Shown here piece after piece: positions 1 to 9,364 of a DNA stretch of 64,000 nucleotides. The notes under the pieces are model-generated. The model was not told where the DNA came from. It was given only the letters and a program-made list of their open reading frames with translations, and made no database searches. The DNA is from Paenibacillus farraposensis (GTDB taxonomy: Bacteria > Bacillota > Bacilli > Paenibacillales > Paenibacillaceae), in NCBI RefSeq assembly GCF_020736845.1, contig NZ_JAFFQR010000084.1, positions 652 to 64,651 of the forward strand. The letters are read 5' to 3'. A program made the translations under genes and the position numbers. Numbering within the stretch: position 1 is the first letter of the stretch; each line of letters begins with the position of its first letter.

Positions 1-24
1 TCAATTTTATAATTTAGCCGTACT

Positions 25-63
25 AAAGTGGGAAGGGGAATCCCTCCGCACTTTATTTTTTTG
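25..63 (+). terminator. Rho-independent terminator of an upstream gene
   Basis: AAAGTG and CACTTT close a GC-rich hairpin (GGAAGGGGAATCCCTCC inside) followed by a T run. It ends a transcript entering from the left and insulates the tRNA cluster that follows. Confidence 0.75.
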
Positions 64-74
64 TTAATGGTTAT

Positions 75-147
<73 letters not shown>

Positions 148-156
148 CCTTTATAT

Positions 157-242
157 GGAGGATTAGCGAAGTGGCCAAACGCATCAGACTGTAAATCTGC
201 TCCCTTACGGGTTCGGTGGTTCGAATCCATCATCCTCCACCA
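157..242 (+). tRNA. tRNA-Tyr (GTA)
   Basis: The acceptor stem GGAGGAT pairs with ATCCTCC and the anticodon is GTA. A long variable arm, expected for bacterial tRNA-Tyr, is present. The 3' CCA is encoded. Confidence 0.95.
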
Positions 243-249
243 GTTTTAT

Positions 250-322
250 GAGCCATTAGCTCAGTTGGTAGAGCACCTGACTTTTAATCAGGGTGTCGAA
301 GGTTCGAGTCCTTCATGGCTCA
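250..322 (+). tRNA. tRNA-Lys (TTT)
   Basis: GAGCCAT pairs with ATGGCTC, the anticodon is TTT and the T arm is canonical. The discriminator is A322 and no CCA is encoded. It is the last gene of the cluster and is followed at once by a terminator. Confidence 0.95.
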
Positions 323-325
323 TCG

Positions 326-357
326 AAAGTCATCAACTATAGGTTGATGACTTTTTT
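326..357 (+). terminator. Terminator of the tRNA cluster
   Basis: AAAGTCATCAAC and GTTGATGACTTT form a 12-bp perfect stem with a short loop, followed by a T run. Confidence 0.9.
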
Positions 358-471
358 GTATGATCCGGATTATGTTTTTAATAACTTTTTTATTTTACGG
401 TATCAGCAGGTTATAATGAGTTCATTATGTTCGCTTTGTATATATTATAAAAAAAGTGAAGTGGTGATCGC

Positions 472-1611
472 GTGACTTTGGATACAAAATGCATTCAGCA
501 GCAGCTTCAGAATATTATTCAAGCGCCTTTTACCATTGTGCCATGGTGTCCGGAAATGATGGCAGATGGCCAAACCGCCGACACCGTTATGCCGGATAGA
601 TCTTTTATACGTGATACCAAGTTGTATTTCCCGTTTCGTGCAGCGGTAGGTGAATTGGCTGCCTTTGTAGTAGAGGCCAGACATTTGAATGATCGGGAAC
701 GAAAGCTGGTAGAAGCACTGCTGGGGAACATGGAGCAAATTTGGCAGAGCGGAGCACCAATGTCGACGAATCCAATTTACAGCGAGGAAGAGCGGATGAA
801 TCGTTTTGGACAATGGCTCATGCTGCAGGCTGCCAATCTGCACAATGAAGAAGAGGTTCCTGACGAATTGCAGCTTGGTGATTCACTCTCGGCGTGTATG
901 GTTCCGATTTTACTGAATGGTGAGGGAACACAGGAGGGGATTGCCTTCCCACAGCTACACCGATTGCTGGCCAGTTATTGTGGCGGAGAGGTGCTGCTTG
1001 TTCCACTCGACAAGCAGTCGTGGTTGGTTATGGCTAAAAAGGAGCTCCTATTAGGAGCAGACGATGAACGGGATAAAGACACGGAAACCAAGGAGCCCGA
1101 TTTCACGGAATCGCTGGAGGAGATTCTTACGGCTTTTAGTTTGGGTTTATACGAGCTTATCGCGAATGAATGGGTGGGGGTATTCCATTTGGCGGTATCC
1201 CAGCCTTTTATACCTTCACGAAATCTTCCCGAAAAGCTGAATATGCTATGGGAGACGCTTCACCTTGGGGGGATTTTTCATGTAACAGAGCACATTCACT
1301 TTTCATGGGAGCTTCATTTGGAAAGGCTGTTAAACCGTATTCCAAAGGAGCAGCGAACGCTATTTTTAGAGCAATTCCTGAAGTCGTCTGCCCTATTGGA
1401 AGATCCCGAAACGGTGGCCACTTTAGATATATTTTTCCAACTGGACTGTAATGTGAGTGAGACAGCTAAGCGTCTGTATGTTCACCGGAATACGCTGATT
1501 TACCGTCTGGATAAAATTAAACAGGAGACAGGTCTGGATGCGCGGACGTTTAATGATGCGGTTTTGATTAAGCTTTATCTACTATTGTACAAAGTGACAA
1601 AAAGGAAATAG
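472..1611 (+). CDS. PucR/CdaR-type transcriptional regulator
   Basis: This 379-residue protein starts with GTG; no ATG lies nearby in frame. Its last ~60 residues match the PucR-type C-terminal helix-turn-helix (HTH_30): NVSETAKRLYVHRNTLIYRL followed by DKIKQETGLDAR. The first ~300 residues contain no domain I can name and presumably sense a ligand. It lies ~100 bp upstream of the ABC ATPase gene on the same strand, so it may influence that gene, but no operator is visible. The helix-turn-helix assignment is firm; the target and the ligand are unknown. Confidence 0.75.
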   Translation: MTLDTKCIQQQLQNIIQAPFTIVPWCPEMMADGQTADTVMPDRSFIRDTKLYFPFRAAVGELAAFVVEARHLNDRERKLVEALLGNMEQIWQSGAPMSTNPIYSEEERMNRFGQWLMLQAANLHNEEEVPDELQLGDSLSACMVPILLNGEGTQEGIAFPQLHRLLASYCGGEVLLVPLDKQSWLVMAKKELLLGADDERDKDTETKEPDFTESLEEILTAFSLGLYELIANEWVGVFHLAVSQPFIPSRNLPEKLNMLWETLHLGGIFHVTEHIHFSWELHLERLLNRIPKEQRTLFLEQFLKSSALLEDPETVATLDIFFQLDCNVSETAKRLYVHRNTLIYRLDKIKQETGLDARTFNDAVLIKLYLLLYKVTKRK

Positions 1612-1714
1612 CATTTTTGTGCAGTTTGCGAATAGCCTTGCTTTGGGGACCAGGGTAAGATACAAGTAGATAATGTATTCGATTTCAAAACTTGACCTTG
1701 GGGAGGCAAAAGCT

Positions 1715-2839
1715 ATGGCTGGCGTACGTTTAGAGCATATTTTCAAGAAATATCCGGGTGCAGATAAAGCTACGGTTGTTGATGTCAATTTGGACATTCA
1801 AGATAAGGAGTTTCTCGTATTGGTTGGTCCTTCCGGTTGTGGTAAATCTACAACACTTCGTATGATCGCTGGTCTGGAGGAAATCTCGGACGGTAAATTG
1901 TACATTGGAGATCGTGTTGTGAATGACGTGGCTCCAAAGGATCGCGATATCGCGATGGTATTCCAATCCTATGCCTTGTATCCGCACATGAACGTGTACC
2001 AGAACATGGCTTTTGGTCTGAAGCTCCGTAAGGTGAAGAAGGAAGAAATTGATAAACGCGTGCGTGAAGCGGCTAAAATTCTCGATATAGAGCATCTGCT
2101 GGATCGCAAGCCAAAAGCGCTATCAGGCGGTCAGCGTCAGCGTGTTGCTTTGGGACGTGCGATTGTTCGTGATCCGCAAGTCTTTTTGATGGATGAACCG
2201 CTGTCCAACTTAGATGCCAAGCTGCGCGGTCAGATGCGTGCGGAAATTACGAAGCTGGCCAAGCGTCTGGAAACGACCGTTATCTATGTAACCCATGACC
2301 AGGTCGAAGCGATGACAATGGGTGATCGGATCGTGGTTATGAAAGAGGGCATTATTCAACAAGCTGCATCCCCGGATGAACTGTACAACCGCCCGGTTAA
2401 TCTGTTCGTAGCTGGTTTTATCGGTTCTCCTACAATGAACTTTATCTCAGGCAAGCTGGTTGAAAAAGAAGGTGAGTTGCATTTCACTGCACCAGGTCTG
2501 GAACTGTTTGTGCCTGAAGGTAAAGGACAGATTTTAAAAGCGAAGGGTTATATCGGCAAAGAAGTGATCCTGGGAATCCGTCCTGAGGACATTCATGAAG
2601 AGCCTGTATTCTTGGAGGCTTCTCCGAATACCATCTTTACATCCACTGTGGACGTAACGGAAAATCTCGGTCACGAAATGCTGTTGTACCTGAGTGGTGC
2701 CGGAAATGATACGATTATTGCCCGTGTAGACGGACGCTCCAATACTCGTGATGGCGTCAAAGCGAAACTGGCTATCGATATGAACAAAGTTCATATTTTC
2801 GATAAAGAATCGGAATTGAGCATTTTGGTTGGTGAATAA
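1715..2839 (+). CDS. ugpC: Sugar ABC transporter ATPase, MsmX/UgpC type
   Basis: This 374-residue cytoplasmic ATPase belongs to the family that energises several carbohydrate importers. The Walker A motif is GPSGCGKST, the Q loop [10 protein letters not shown], the signature LSGGQRQRV and the Walker [15 protein letters not shown]-terminal regulatory TOBE-like domain follows from about residue 235. I chose the ATG at 1715 because GGGGAGG lies just upstream and the protein then begins like MsmX; the longer frame from 1673 lacks a good ribosome binding site. It is monocistronic with its own terminator. In Bacillus, MsmX serves many importers that lack an ATPase gene. The importer at 55.7-58.9 kb here also lacks one, so this protein is a candidate partner. 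Confidence 0.92.
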   Translation: MAGVRLEHIFKKYPGADKATVVDVNLDIQDKEFLVLVGPSGCGKSTTLRMIAGLEEISDGKLYIGDRVVNDVAPKDRDIAMVFQSYALYPHMNVYQNMAFGLKLRKVKKEEIDKRVREAAKILDIEHLLDRKPKALSGGQRQRVALGRAIVRDPQVFLMDEPLSNLDAKLRGQMRAEITKLAKRLETTVIYVTHDQVEAMTMGDRIVVMKEGIIQQAASPDELYNRPVNLFVAGFIGSPTMNFISGKLVEKEGELHFTAPGLELFVPEGKGQILKAKGYIGKEVILGIRPEDIHEEPVFLEASPNTIFTSTVDVTENLGHEMLLYLSGAGNDTIIARVDGRSNTRDGVKAKLAIDMNKVHIFDKESELSILVGE

Positions 2840-2856
2840 GACCAGCCTGTAGAAAG

Positions 2857-2895
2857 AGTCGTCGTTCTCCCAACCGGGAAACGGCGGCTTTTTTT
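2857..2895 (+). terminator. Terminator after the ABC ATPase gene
   Basis: GTCGTCGTTCTCCC and GGGAAACGGCGGC form a strong stem over an AACC loop, followed by seven T. Confidence 0.88.
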
Positions 2896-3175
2896 GTGTG
2901 TATCCCATAGCTACTGGCTTCGGCATTGCATTCGTTGGAAAATTCCGATACGATGAGTACAATGTCACAGGTCTGGATTCAGGCAAACTTTGTAGCTGGA
3001 GTAATAGGGTGTGATCTATCCAACTGTCGGAACAAAGGCATCTGGAATCATGTGGAATACAGTGAGGCTTGAGCTGGTGTAGAACAGACTGGCGCCCGGG
3101 CTTTGATTAACAGGATAAAGATATATAAATCAAATAACTATACAATCCGGTTTTGCAGATGAAGGGGAGAATACG
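2896..3175. other. Intergenic stretch before hprK
   Basis: I see no convincing gene. A 39-codon frame starting near 2954 has no clear ribosome binding site and no recognisable product. The segment GATGAAGGGGAGA just before 3176 is the hprK ribosome binding site. Confidence 0.4.
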
Positions 3176-4114
3176 ATGGCTAAACAGGTAAAGGTAGCGG
3201 AACTTGTACAGCAGTTTCAAATGGAGGTCATTTCCGGCGAAAAGGGTCTGCGCAGAGTGATTACCGTGGACGATTTGAATCGTCCGGGTTTGGAGATGGC
3301 AGGATATTTTGAATACCATACACAGGAGCGGGTGCAGCTTTTGGGAAGATCTGAGCTGGCTTTTCTGGGAATGCTTCCTCCTGAAGAGAGACAGGATCGG
3401 ATGGAACGTCTGTGTACAGAGCTGACTCCATGTATTATTATCACTCGTGGCCTGGAAGTACCGGCTGAATTAGTGAAGGCGAGCGCTGAGCGAGACGTGC
3501 CTGTACTGCGGACCAATATAGCCACGACGATTTTATCAAGCCGTATTACGGGGTTTCTCGAAAGAAAGCTGGCTCCTACGGCGACTATTCATGGTGTACT
3601 ATGTGACGTGTACGGCGTAGGCATGCTGATCACAGGCAGTAGCGGTATCGGTAAAAGTGAAACGGCGCTGGAATTGGTTAAGCGTGGTCACCGGCTGGTA
3701 GCGGATGATGCGGTAGAAATTCGGCAAACGTCTGATTTTCAACTGCATGGTACGGCACCTGAGTTGATTCGTCACCTGCTGGAAATTCGAGGCGTCGGTA
3801 TCATTAATGTGATGACGCTGTTCGGCGCAGGTGCTGTTCGTAATAACAAGCGGATTACGCTGGTCGTTCGTCTGGAAGCATGGCAGCAGGACAAGCAATA
3901 TGACCGTCTTGGCTTGGATGAAGAAACGACGCGTATTATTGATACTGAGGTTCCACTCGTTACGATTCCGGTTCGGCCGGGTCGGAATTTGGCTGTGATT
4001 ATCGAGGTGGCAGCGATGAACTATCGTTTGAAGCAAATGGGCGTTAACGCTGCCCTACAATTTACGAACAAGCTGACGGCTACGATTTCTGAAGACATGG
4101 AAGACATGGATTAA
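3176..4114 (+). CDS. hprK: HPr kinase/phosphorylase
   Basis: This 312-residue enzyme phosphorylates Ser46 of HPr and HPr-like proteins and also reverses the reaction with phosphate. It is the sensor of carbon catabolite repression in Firmicutes. The P-loop [13 protein letters not shown] lies near residue 155, and the family signature [16 protein letters not shown] follows near residue 203. The length is normal. AAGGGGAG lies 7-8 bases upstream of the ATG. The order hprK-lgt-ppaX-yvoF is that of Bacillus subtilis. Its likely substrate is encoded at 22571-22840. The companion pyrophosphatase gene ppaX two genes downstream is broken. Confidence 0.97.
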   Translation: MAKQVKVAELVQQFQMEVISGEKGLRRVITVDDLNRPGLEMAGYFEYHTQERVQLLGRSELAFLGMLPPEERQDRMERLCTELTPCIIITRGLEVPAELVKASAERDVPVLRTNIATTILSSRITGFLERKLAPTATIHGVLCDVYGVGMLITGSSGIGKSETALELVKRGHRLVADDAVEIRQTSDFQLHGTAPELIRHLLEIRGVGIINVMTLFGAGAVRNNKRITLVVRLEAWQQDKQYDRLGLDEETTRIIDTEVPLVTIPVRPGRNLAVIIEVAAMNYRLKQMGVNAALQFTNKLTATISEDMEDMD

Positions 4115-4158
4115 GATTGAAGTCATCTGCAAGGAAGAACAAGGAGTGATAGAAACAT

Positions 4159-5214
4159 ATGTCAACGGCAACATTACTGCTGAATCCGATTGCCTTTTCA
4201 ATCGGGGCAATTAAGGTCCACTGGTATGGACTTATTTTGGGATTGGCGGCACTTGTGGGTTTATATCTCGCCATCCGTGAAGGAAAAAGATTCGGTATTC
4301 CGCAGGATTTTTTTATGGATATGCTGTTGCTGGGGGTCCCATCGGCTATTATTGGAGCGCGTATTTATTATGTGGCCTTCAAATGGGAAGACTACCGGGA
4401 TAATCTATGGGATGTTTTTAAAATCTGGAATGGCGGTATTGCGATCTACGGCGCATTAATCGGCGCGATTATATGTGCAGTCATTTATTTCCGATATAAA
4501 GGATATAACTTCTGGCGTATTGCTGATATTTGCGCGCCGGGTCTATTGATTGGCCAAGCGATTGGACGCTGGGGCAACTTTGTCAATCAGGAAGCCTACG
4601 GTGGGCCGACAGAGGAAACCTTTTTACGTAATCAACTGCATCTGCCGGACTTCATTGTAAACCAGATGAATGTTAACGGAGTGTTTCACCATCCTACGTT
4701 CCTGTATGAATCGCTGTGGAGTATCGTCGGCGTCATTTTGCTGCTGGTGATTCGACGGCTGAAATTTGTACGTGCGGGCGAATTGTTTGCGTTTTACTTT
4801 ATTTGGTACTCCATCGGTCGCTTTTTCATCGAGCGGGTACGGACAGACAGCTTGGCTTTCCAGGGACCGGACTGGATGGCTTCCTTTCTGGATGCTCTGT
4901 GGTCCCCTATGGTGTGGATGGGCTTTGAGCCAGGGTACTTGGACCCGAATTACGGGAACGTACGGATTTCACAGCTGCTTGCTATTTTCATCATTGTAGT
5001 CGCGGTGATTTTCATCATAGTTCGTCGCCGGAAAGGTTCATCGGTTCCGAGATATAGCGACCCGATTGTCTCCAGTAAGGCGGGGATTGATCAGGTACCT
5101 GACGTGACGCCAGAGCAAGTATTCCGCCCGGAACAAGATATGGTTCCTCCTGCTACTACAACGGATAAGCTTCCCAAGGAAGATACGGACGAGGATAAGA
5201 AGGAGCATCTATGA
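4159..5214 (+). CDS. lgt: Prolipoprotein diacylglyceryl transferase
   Basis: This membrane enzyme attaches diacylglycerol to the lipobox cysteine of prelipoproteins. It has several hydrophobic segments and the Lgt signature GRWGNFVNQEAYGG near residue 138. At 351 residues it is longer than the usual 260-290, because after the last membrane segment it carries a polar Pro/Asp/Lys-rich tail of about 55 residues. The ribosome binding site AAGGAGTG precedes the ATG. Its stop overlaps the ppaX start (ATGA), which suggests coupled translation. The solute-binding lipoprotein at 57.6-58.9 kb would be a substrate. Confidence 0.95.
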   Translation: MSTATLLLNPIAFSIGAIKVHWYGLILGLAALVGLYLAIREGKRFGIPQDFFMDMLLLGVPSAIIGARIYYVAFKWEDYRDNLWDVFKIWNGGIAIYGALIGAIICAVIYFRYKGYNFWRIADICAPGLLIGQAIGRWGNFVNQEAYGGPTEETFLRNQLHLPDFIVNQMNVNGVFHHPTFLYESLWSIVGVILLLVIRRLKFVRAGELFAFYFIWYSIGRFFIERVRTDSLAFQGPDWMASFLDALWSPMVWMGFEPGYLDPNYGNVRISQLLAIFIIVVAVIFIIVRRRKGSSVPRYSDPIVSSKAGIDQVPDVTPEQVFRPEQDMVPPATTTDKLPKEDTDEDKKEHL

Positions 5215-5402
5215 TAAATACAATTTTGTTTGATTTGGATGGCACCATCATAGATACGAATGAGTTGATTATCAGCACGTTCCTGCACATTTTGAACCCT
5301 CCGGAGGCTGAGCCGTTAACTCGGGAGCATATTATTCCCCATATGGGTAGAACGCTCGAAGATCAGCTCCGTACGTTTTCGGGTTTAACGGATGTATCGT
5401 GA
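5211..5402 (+). pseudogene. ppaX: Truncated pyrophosphatase PpaX (N-terminal third)
   Basis: This 63-codon frame begins like PpaX, with the HAD motif I FDLDGT near residue 8 and the start of the cap domain, and then stops. Full-length PpaX has about 215 residues. HAD motifs II-IV are therefore missing and the product cannot be an active phosphatase. The stop overlaps the start of yvoF, so the simplest reading is an internal deletion of roughly 450 bp joining ppaX codon ~62 to the yvoF start. In Bacillus, PpaX removes the pyrophosphate released when HprK dephosphorylates HPr. Expression of a stable fragment is not excluded. Confidence 0.8.
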
Positions 5403-5896
5403 GGAAGGTCAAACGCTATCCCGTGGAAGGGCCTAACGCGTTGTGGCAGATTTATCGGACGGTGAGTCCCTGGAAAGGCGTCAAAAATTTTATTTTTATC
5501 CAGATTGCCCGATATTGTCCCGTGCTCTCTCTGAAAAATGCCATTTACCGCAAAATGCTGGGTATGAAGGTGGGGCAGCATTCAGCCTTCGGCCTGATGG
5601 TCATGGTCGATGTCTTTTTTCCAGAACATATTGCGATCGGAAACAATTCGGTCATCGGATATAACACGACCATACTGGCCCATGAATACCTTATACAGGA
5701 GTATCGAATCGGTAAAGTGATGATTGGGAATGACGTGCTGATTGGCGCGAACACGACCATTTTGCCAGGTGTCACCATCGGTGACGGAGCTATCGTAGCC
5801 GCCGGAGCGGTGGTCCATAAAGACGTACCTGCCGGAGCATTTGTGGGCGGTAATCCATTGCGGGATTTAAGACGGCTCGGTGGAGATGAATCCTAA
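5399..5896 (+). CDS. yvoF: Hexapeptide-repeat acyltransferase, YvoF type
   Basis: This 165-residue protein has a left-handed beta-helix built from hexapeptide repeats such as [26 protein letters not shown] and [13 protein letters not shown]. It ends in the [10 protein letters not shown] segment typical of O-acetyltransferases. The substrate is unknown. It keeps the yvoF position of Bacillus subtilis, after ppaX and before his genes. The start is GTG at 5399, which overlaps the ppaX stop, and no clear ribosome binding site precedes it. Translation now probably depends on coupling to the ppaX remnant; the start region may have been altered by the same deletion. Confidence 0.85.
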   Translation: MRKVKRYPVEGPNALWQIYRTVSPWKGVKNFIFIQIARYCPVLSLKNAIYRKMLGMKVGQHSAFGLMVMVDVFFPEHIAIGNNSVIGYNTTILAHEYLIQEYRIGKVMIGNDVLIGANTTILPGVTIGDGAIVAAGAVVHKDVPAGAFVGGNPLRDLRRLGGDES

Positions 5897-5910
5897 AATA
5901 GCACATCAAG

Positions 5911-5942
5911 AAAGGTCCCTTATGAATTAGGGGGCCTTTTTG
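5911..5942 (+). terminator. Terminator after yvoF
   Basis: AAAGGTCCCT and AGGGGGCCTTT form an imperfect stem followed by a short T run. It closes the hprK-lgt-ppaX-yvoF unit. Confidence 0.75.
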
Positions 5943-6040
5943 AATTGTTTTTTGTATAATAAGTAGGGAAATGGATGTTGGTTATGCGTAAAAATAGAAA
6001 ATAAACATATATTCGTAAAATGATATGGGAGCGTGTTAAT

Positions 6041-7192
6041 TTGGTCAAAAAGGAACGTATACCAGAGCTTGATATTTATCGGGGAATATTAATCGCAGCT
6101 GTGATTACCATTCATTCGACTTCAATGGCTTTGATTGATGCGCGGCATTCGCTATTATTTTACCCTTTTTTGTTTTTAAATGTGTTTAGCAGCTTCGCGG
6201 TACCTGTGTTTATTTTTGTGAGCGGGTTTGTTTTACTTTACAATTACGTGGATAGGCCGCTTCGGGGCAAGCATATGATTGAGTTTTTTCGGAAAAGACT
6301 GATGTTTATTGTGTTGCCCTATGTTATATTCTCACTTCTCTATTATTTGACCTTGGTGGCACGCGGGCTGATGCCGCTCAGTGATCTTCCCCTTGTGCTG
6401 TTCACAGGAAAGGCTTACACGCATTTGTATTATGTGATCCTCATTATTCAATTTTATTTGGTTTTTCCGCTGCTGCTGTGGGGAGTACAGCGTCTACGAC
6501 AGTGGATATCGAGCCCGCGGAGGGCAGCCTTTGTTATTTTGACAGCAGGGTTGGTTATTCAATGGGGGTTTGTATTACTGAATAAATATGTCTGGACATT
6601 GGAAAGAGGAAGTCTTGCGATTACATATATCAGTTACTTTGCTCTGGGTGCTGCTGCAGCGATTGGGTATGAGGAGTTTAAGAAATGGCTTTTTCCGCCA
6701 TCGGGGACGTCAATCGGCCGCGGACAGTTGATCAGTTGGTGTGCTTTGTGGGTCGTATGGCTCGTAGTAGGTCTGGCTTATGTACAGATCTGGTTCGTAG
6801 CATATCGTAAAGCGATCTATGCTGATTCGCTGGTCTACGAACTGCTTCGCAATGCTCATGCCCTCGTATCTGCGCTGGTGCTGTTCCAGCTCTCGGTTGT
6901 ATTCTATCGTTATGCAAATGTCAGGCTTCGAGCAATGATTAGCTGGATGGGGGCATGTTCTTTTGGTATTTATTTGCTTCATCCGGCATTGTTGCGAGTG
7001 TACCGCAAGCTGGATTTGCATGGAACGCCGATAGAATACATTTTCTCTGTTGCTGGCGGATGGTTGTTGGCACTGTTTGGCTCATGGCTAATTGTGACGT
7101 TATGCTTTCGGTATTTACCGTTTTCCTGGGTGGGATTGGGCACGATTCCGAGCCTGCCTTCCCGAAGCAAAGGTGAACAGGTGAGTAGCTAA
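6041..7192 (+). CDS. Acyltransferase family 3 membrane protein
   Basis: This is a multi-pass membrane protein of about 383 residues with ten or so hydrophobic segments. It opens with the acyltransferase-3 signature: ELDIYRGILIAAVITIHST, with the conserved Arg and His. Family members O-acylate cell-surface sugars; the acceptor here is unknown. I prefer the TTG at 6041 because TGGGAG lies about nine bases upstream. The ATG at 6020 has no ribosome binding site but would add seven residues. It stands alone between two terminators. Confidence 0.85.
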   Translation: MVKKERIPELDIYRGILIAAVITIHSTSMALIDARHSLLFYPFLFLNVFSSFAVPVFIFVSGFVLLYNYVDRPLRGKHMIEFFRKRLMFIVLPYVIFSLLYYLTLVARGLMPLSDLPLVLFTGKAYTHLYYVILIIQFYLVFPLLLWGVQRLRQWISSPRRAAFVILTAGLVIQWGFVLLNKYVWTLERGSLAITYISYFALGAAAAIGYEEFKKWLFPPSGTSIGRGQLISWCALWVVWLVVGLAYVQIWFVAYRKAIYADSLVYELLRNAHALVSALVLFQLSVVFYRYANVRLRAMISWMGACSFGIYLLHPALLRVYRKLDLHGTPIEYIFSVAGGWLLALFGSWLIVTLCFRYLPFSWVGLGTIPSLPSRSKGEQVSS

Positions 7193-7202
7193 ATTGGATA
7201 TA

Positions 7203-7236
7203 GACTGTTGGCTGAGAGGCTGACAGTCTTTTTTTT
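7203..7236 (+). terminator. Terminator after the acyltransferase gene
   Basis: GACTGTTGGC and GCTGACAGTC form the stem, followed by eight T. Confidence 0.85.
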
Positions 7237-7358
7237 AGATTGTAGAGTACGTCGATAGATGTTTTTTATTATAGGATTCATGAAATCGGCAATGATTACA
7301 ATATAGAGAGGAGCAGTGCAGCCTTTGCAAGGCTCTAAAAATGGGCTGTCTCAACTGG

Positions 7359-7388
7359 TTGACGTTGACAAGCAGGCCGTGATAATAT
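7359..7388 (+). promoter_or_regulatory. Probable sigma-A promoter of the his operon
   Basis: TTGACG (7359-7364) and TAATAT (7383-7388) are 18 bp apart, about 70 bp upstream of the hisZ start. I found no T-box leader or attenuator between them and hisZ. Confidence 0.55.
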
Positions 7389-7457
7389 ATCGAATATACT
7401 TTAGTTTGTTAGCACGTTACCATGATAAAGATACGTGAAAATCATGAGGTGATAGAG

Positions 7458-8657
7458 ATGTCTAAGCCAAAAGGATTTGAAATTCCTTCAGGTGTTCGGG
7501 ATTACCTCCCACGAGCAGTGTCGAAGCTGCGGGCGATTGAATTGAATGTGCTCGAATGTATGGAACGCTGGGGCTACCGCCAGATTATGACGCCTACGAT
7601 GGAATACTACGATACGGTAGGTGTGGCCAGCTCCACTTCGGATCAGAAGCTGTTTAAGCTGCTCAACAACCGGGGCACCACGCTGGTGCTGCGGTCCGAC
7701 ATGACCGCGCCAATTGCACGTGTGGTATCGTCGCTGCTGAAGGAAGAGGAAGTCCCGCTGCGCCTTTCCTATCATGCCAACGTATTTCGGGCGATTGAGG
7801 AAGAGGTGGGCAGAGAAGCCGAGTTTTTTCAGACCGGGGTGGAGCTGGTAGGGGATGACTCACCAGAGGCTGATGCAGAAGTTGTAGCATTGGCGATCGC
7901 ATCGTTGCAGGCGTCAGGGGTCACTTCTTTTAAAATTGCCATGGGACATGTGGGATTCCTGAACGGGCTGTTCGAGGAAATCATTCCGGGTCGCCAGTCT
8001 GAACAGGAAGCGCTCAAGGAGCTGCTGCTAAGTCGTGATGTAGTGGGCTATCGAACAGCGATCGGGGCTTTGGGCTTGGCTTCCGAGCATCGGGATAAGC
8101 TGGAGGCAATTCTTCGACTGCACGGTGGAAAAGAAATCTGCGAACAGGCTACCCGTCTTAGCGTGGAGCAGCAGACCATTCAATCTATTGCGCACTTGTG
8201 CGAGGTGTGGGAAGTGCTGGAGGCTTACGGCGTATCAGAGCATGTGCTAATTGATCTTACGATGATCGGGGATTTTTCATATTATACAGGCATGACTTTT
8301 GAGGGTTACGCGGCCGAAATCGGTTTTCCCGTATGTAATGGCGGCCGCTATGACAATTTGCTTCAGCAATTTGGCCGCTCCGTACCTGCGACGGGATTTG
8401 CGCTGAAGACGAACCGGATCGTCGATGGTGTCGACGGGATTGAGATTGAAATGAAGCGTCCTGTATTTATTCGATATGACGAGCAGGGACGCCAGGAGGC
8501 GCTATCGGCTGCGGCGCTGCTTCGCACAGCCGGTCGGATGGTGGTTACAGGCTTGGCGGGTGGACCAGAGGATCACCGGAGCAAGCAGCAGGACTTGTAT
8601 GCGGAGGTATACAGCTATACAGCCGCCAAAAGACAACCGATACCAGGGGAGGAATGA
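7458..8657 (+). CDS. hisZ: ATP phosphoribosyltransferase regulatory subunit
   Basis: HisZ is a catalytically dead histidyl-tRNA synthetase paralogue that pairs with short HisG and mediates histidine feedback. It has the class II synthetase-like fold motifs GVRDYLP near the start, [12 protein letters not shown], and [12 protein letters not shown] near residue 293. It lacks the anticodon-binding domain of true HisRS. I chose the ATG at 7458 because GAGGTG sits just upstream; an ATG at 7422 has none. At 399 residues the length is typical. It is the first gene of the his operon, and its stop overlaps the hisG region. Confidence 0.95.
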   Translation: MSKPKGFEIPSGVRDYLPRAVSKLRAIELNVLECMERWGYRQIMTPTMEYYDTVGVASSTSDQKLFKLLNNRGTTLVLRSDMTAPIARVVSSLLKEEEVPLRLSYHANVFRAIEEEVGREAEFFQTGVELVGDDSPEADAEVVALAIASLQASGVTSFKIAMGHVGFLNGLFEEIIPGRQSEQEALKELLLSRDVVGYRTAIGALGLASEHRDKLEAILRLHGGKEICEQATRLSVEQQTIQSIAHLCEVWEVLEAYGVSEHVLIDLTMIGDFSYYTGMTFEGYAAEIGFPVCNGGRYDNLLQQFGRSVPATGFALKTNRIVDGVDGIEIEMKRPVFIRYDEQGRQEALSAAALLRTAGRMVVTGLAGGPEDHRSKQQDLYAEVYSYTAAKRQPIPGEE

Positions 8658-8659
8658 CC

Positions 8660-9304
8660 ATGACGGAAACATTGAAGGTCGCCATGCCGAAGGGACGGAT
8701 TTATAAACAGGCTTCCGAGCTGTTTCGCCGGGCAGGAGTCCCGATTCCGCTGGATGTGGACGATACGCGCAAGCTGGTCATTCCATTGCCTGAGCTGGGA
8801 ATGGAGTTCATCATGGCGAAGCCGGTCGATGTGCCTACGTATGTAGAGTATGGGGCAGCGGACATTGGCATTGTGGGCAAGGATGTATTGCTGGAAGAGA
8901 ACAAGGATGTGTATGAACTGCTCGATCTGGGAATCGCCCGCTGCCGGATGTCGGTGATTGCTCTGCCAGATTGGCAGCCGGGTATTCGCCAGCGGGTCGC
9001 TACCAAATATCCGAACGTGGCTTCCCAGTATTTTCGGGAACAAGGCAAGCAGGTAGAGGTTATTAAGCTGAACGGTTCCATCGAGTTGGCGCCGTTAATC
9101 GGCCTGGCAGACCGGATCGTGGATATGGTGGAAACCGGACAGACCTTGCGGGAGAACGGATTGGTCGAGCAAGTCAGCATTCTGGATATTACCAGTCGTC
9201 TGATTGCCAACCGGGTGAGCTATCGGATGAAAAACGGCTCGATCCAGGCGTTGTGTGACCGATTGCATCAGGTGATTCCCGCTGCGGTGACACCAGAGGA
9301 ATAG
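8660..9304 (+). CDS. hisG: ATP phosphoribosyltransferase, short form
   Basis: HisG catalyses the first step of histidine synthesis, joining ATP and PRPP. At 214 residues this is the short form, which needs HisZ, encoded immediately upstream. [12 protein letters not shown] at the start and the [11 protein letters not shown] segment are typical. GGGGAGG at 8646-8652 is well spaced for the ATG at 8660; the ATG at 8654 overlaps the hisZ stop but is too close to the ribosome binding site. Confidence 0.96.
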   Translation: MTETLKVAMPKGRIYKQASELFRRAGVPIPLDVDDTRKLVIPLPELGMEFIMAKPVDVPTYVEYGAADIGIVGKDVLLEENKDVYELLDLGIARCRMSVIALPDWQPGIRQRVATKYPNVASQYFREQGKQVEVIKLNGSIELAPLIGLADRIVDMVETGQTLRENGLVEQVSILDITSRLIANRVSYRMKNGSIQALCDRLHQVIPAAVTPEE

Positions 9305-9364
9305 GGGAACGGTGACGGTTAGGGAGCATTCTGCAAGCAAGCTCAAGTAAGGGGGAATGGATAA

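Noticed and set aside
2954..3073. A 39-codon frame between the ABC ATPase and hprK
   Set aside because: It has no clear ribosome binding site and no recognisable product, and could be chance.
7240..7457. A leader or attenuator for the his operon
   Set aside because: I looked for a T-box, a run of His codons and a terminator before hisZ and found none; only a promoter is supported.
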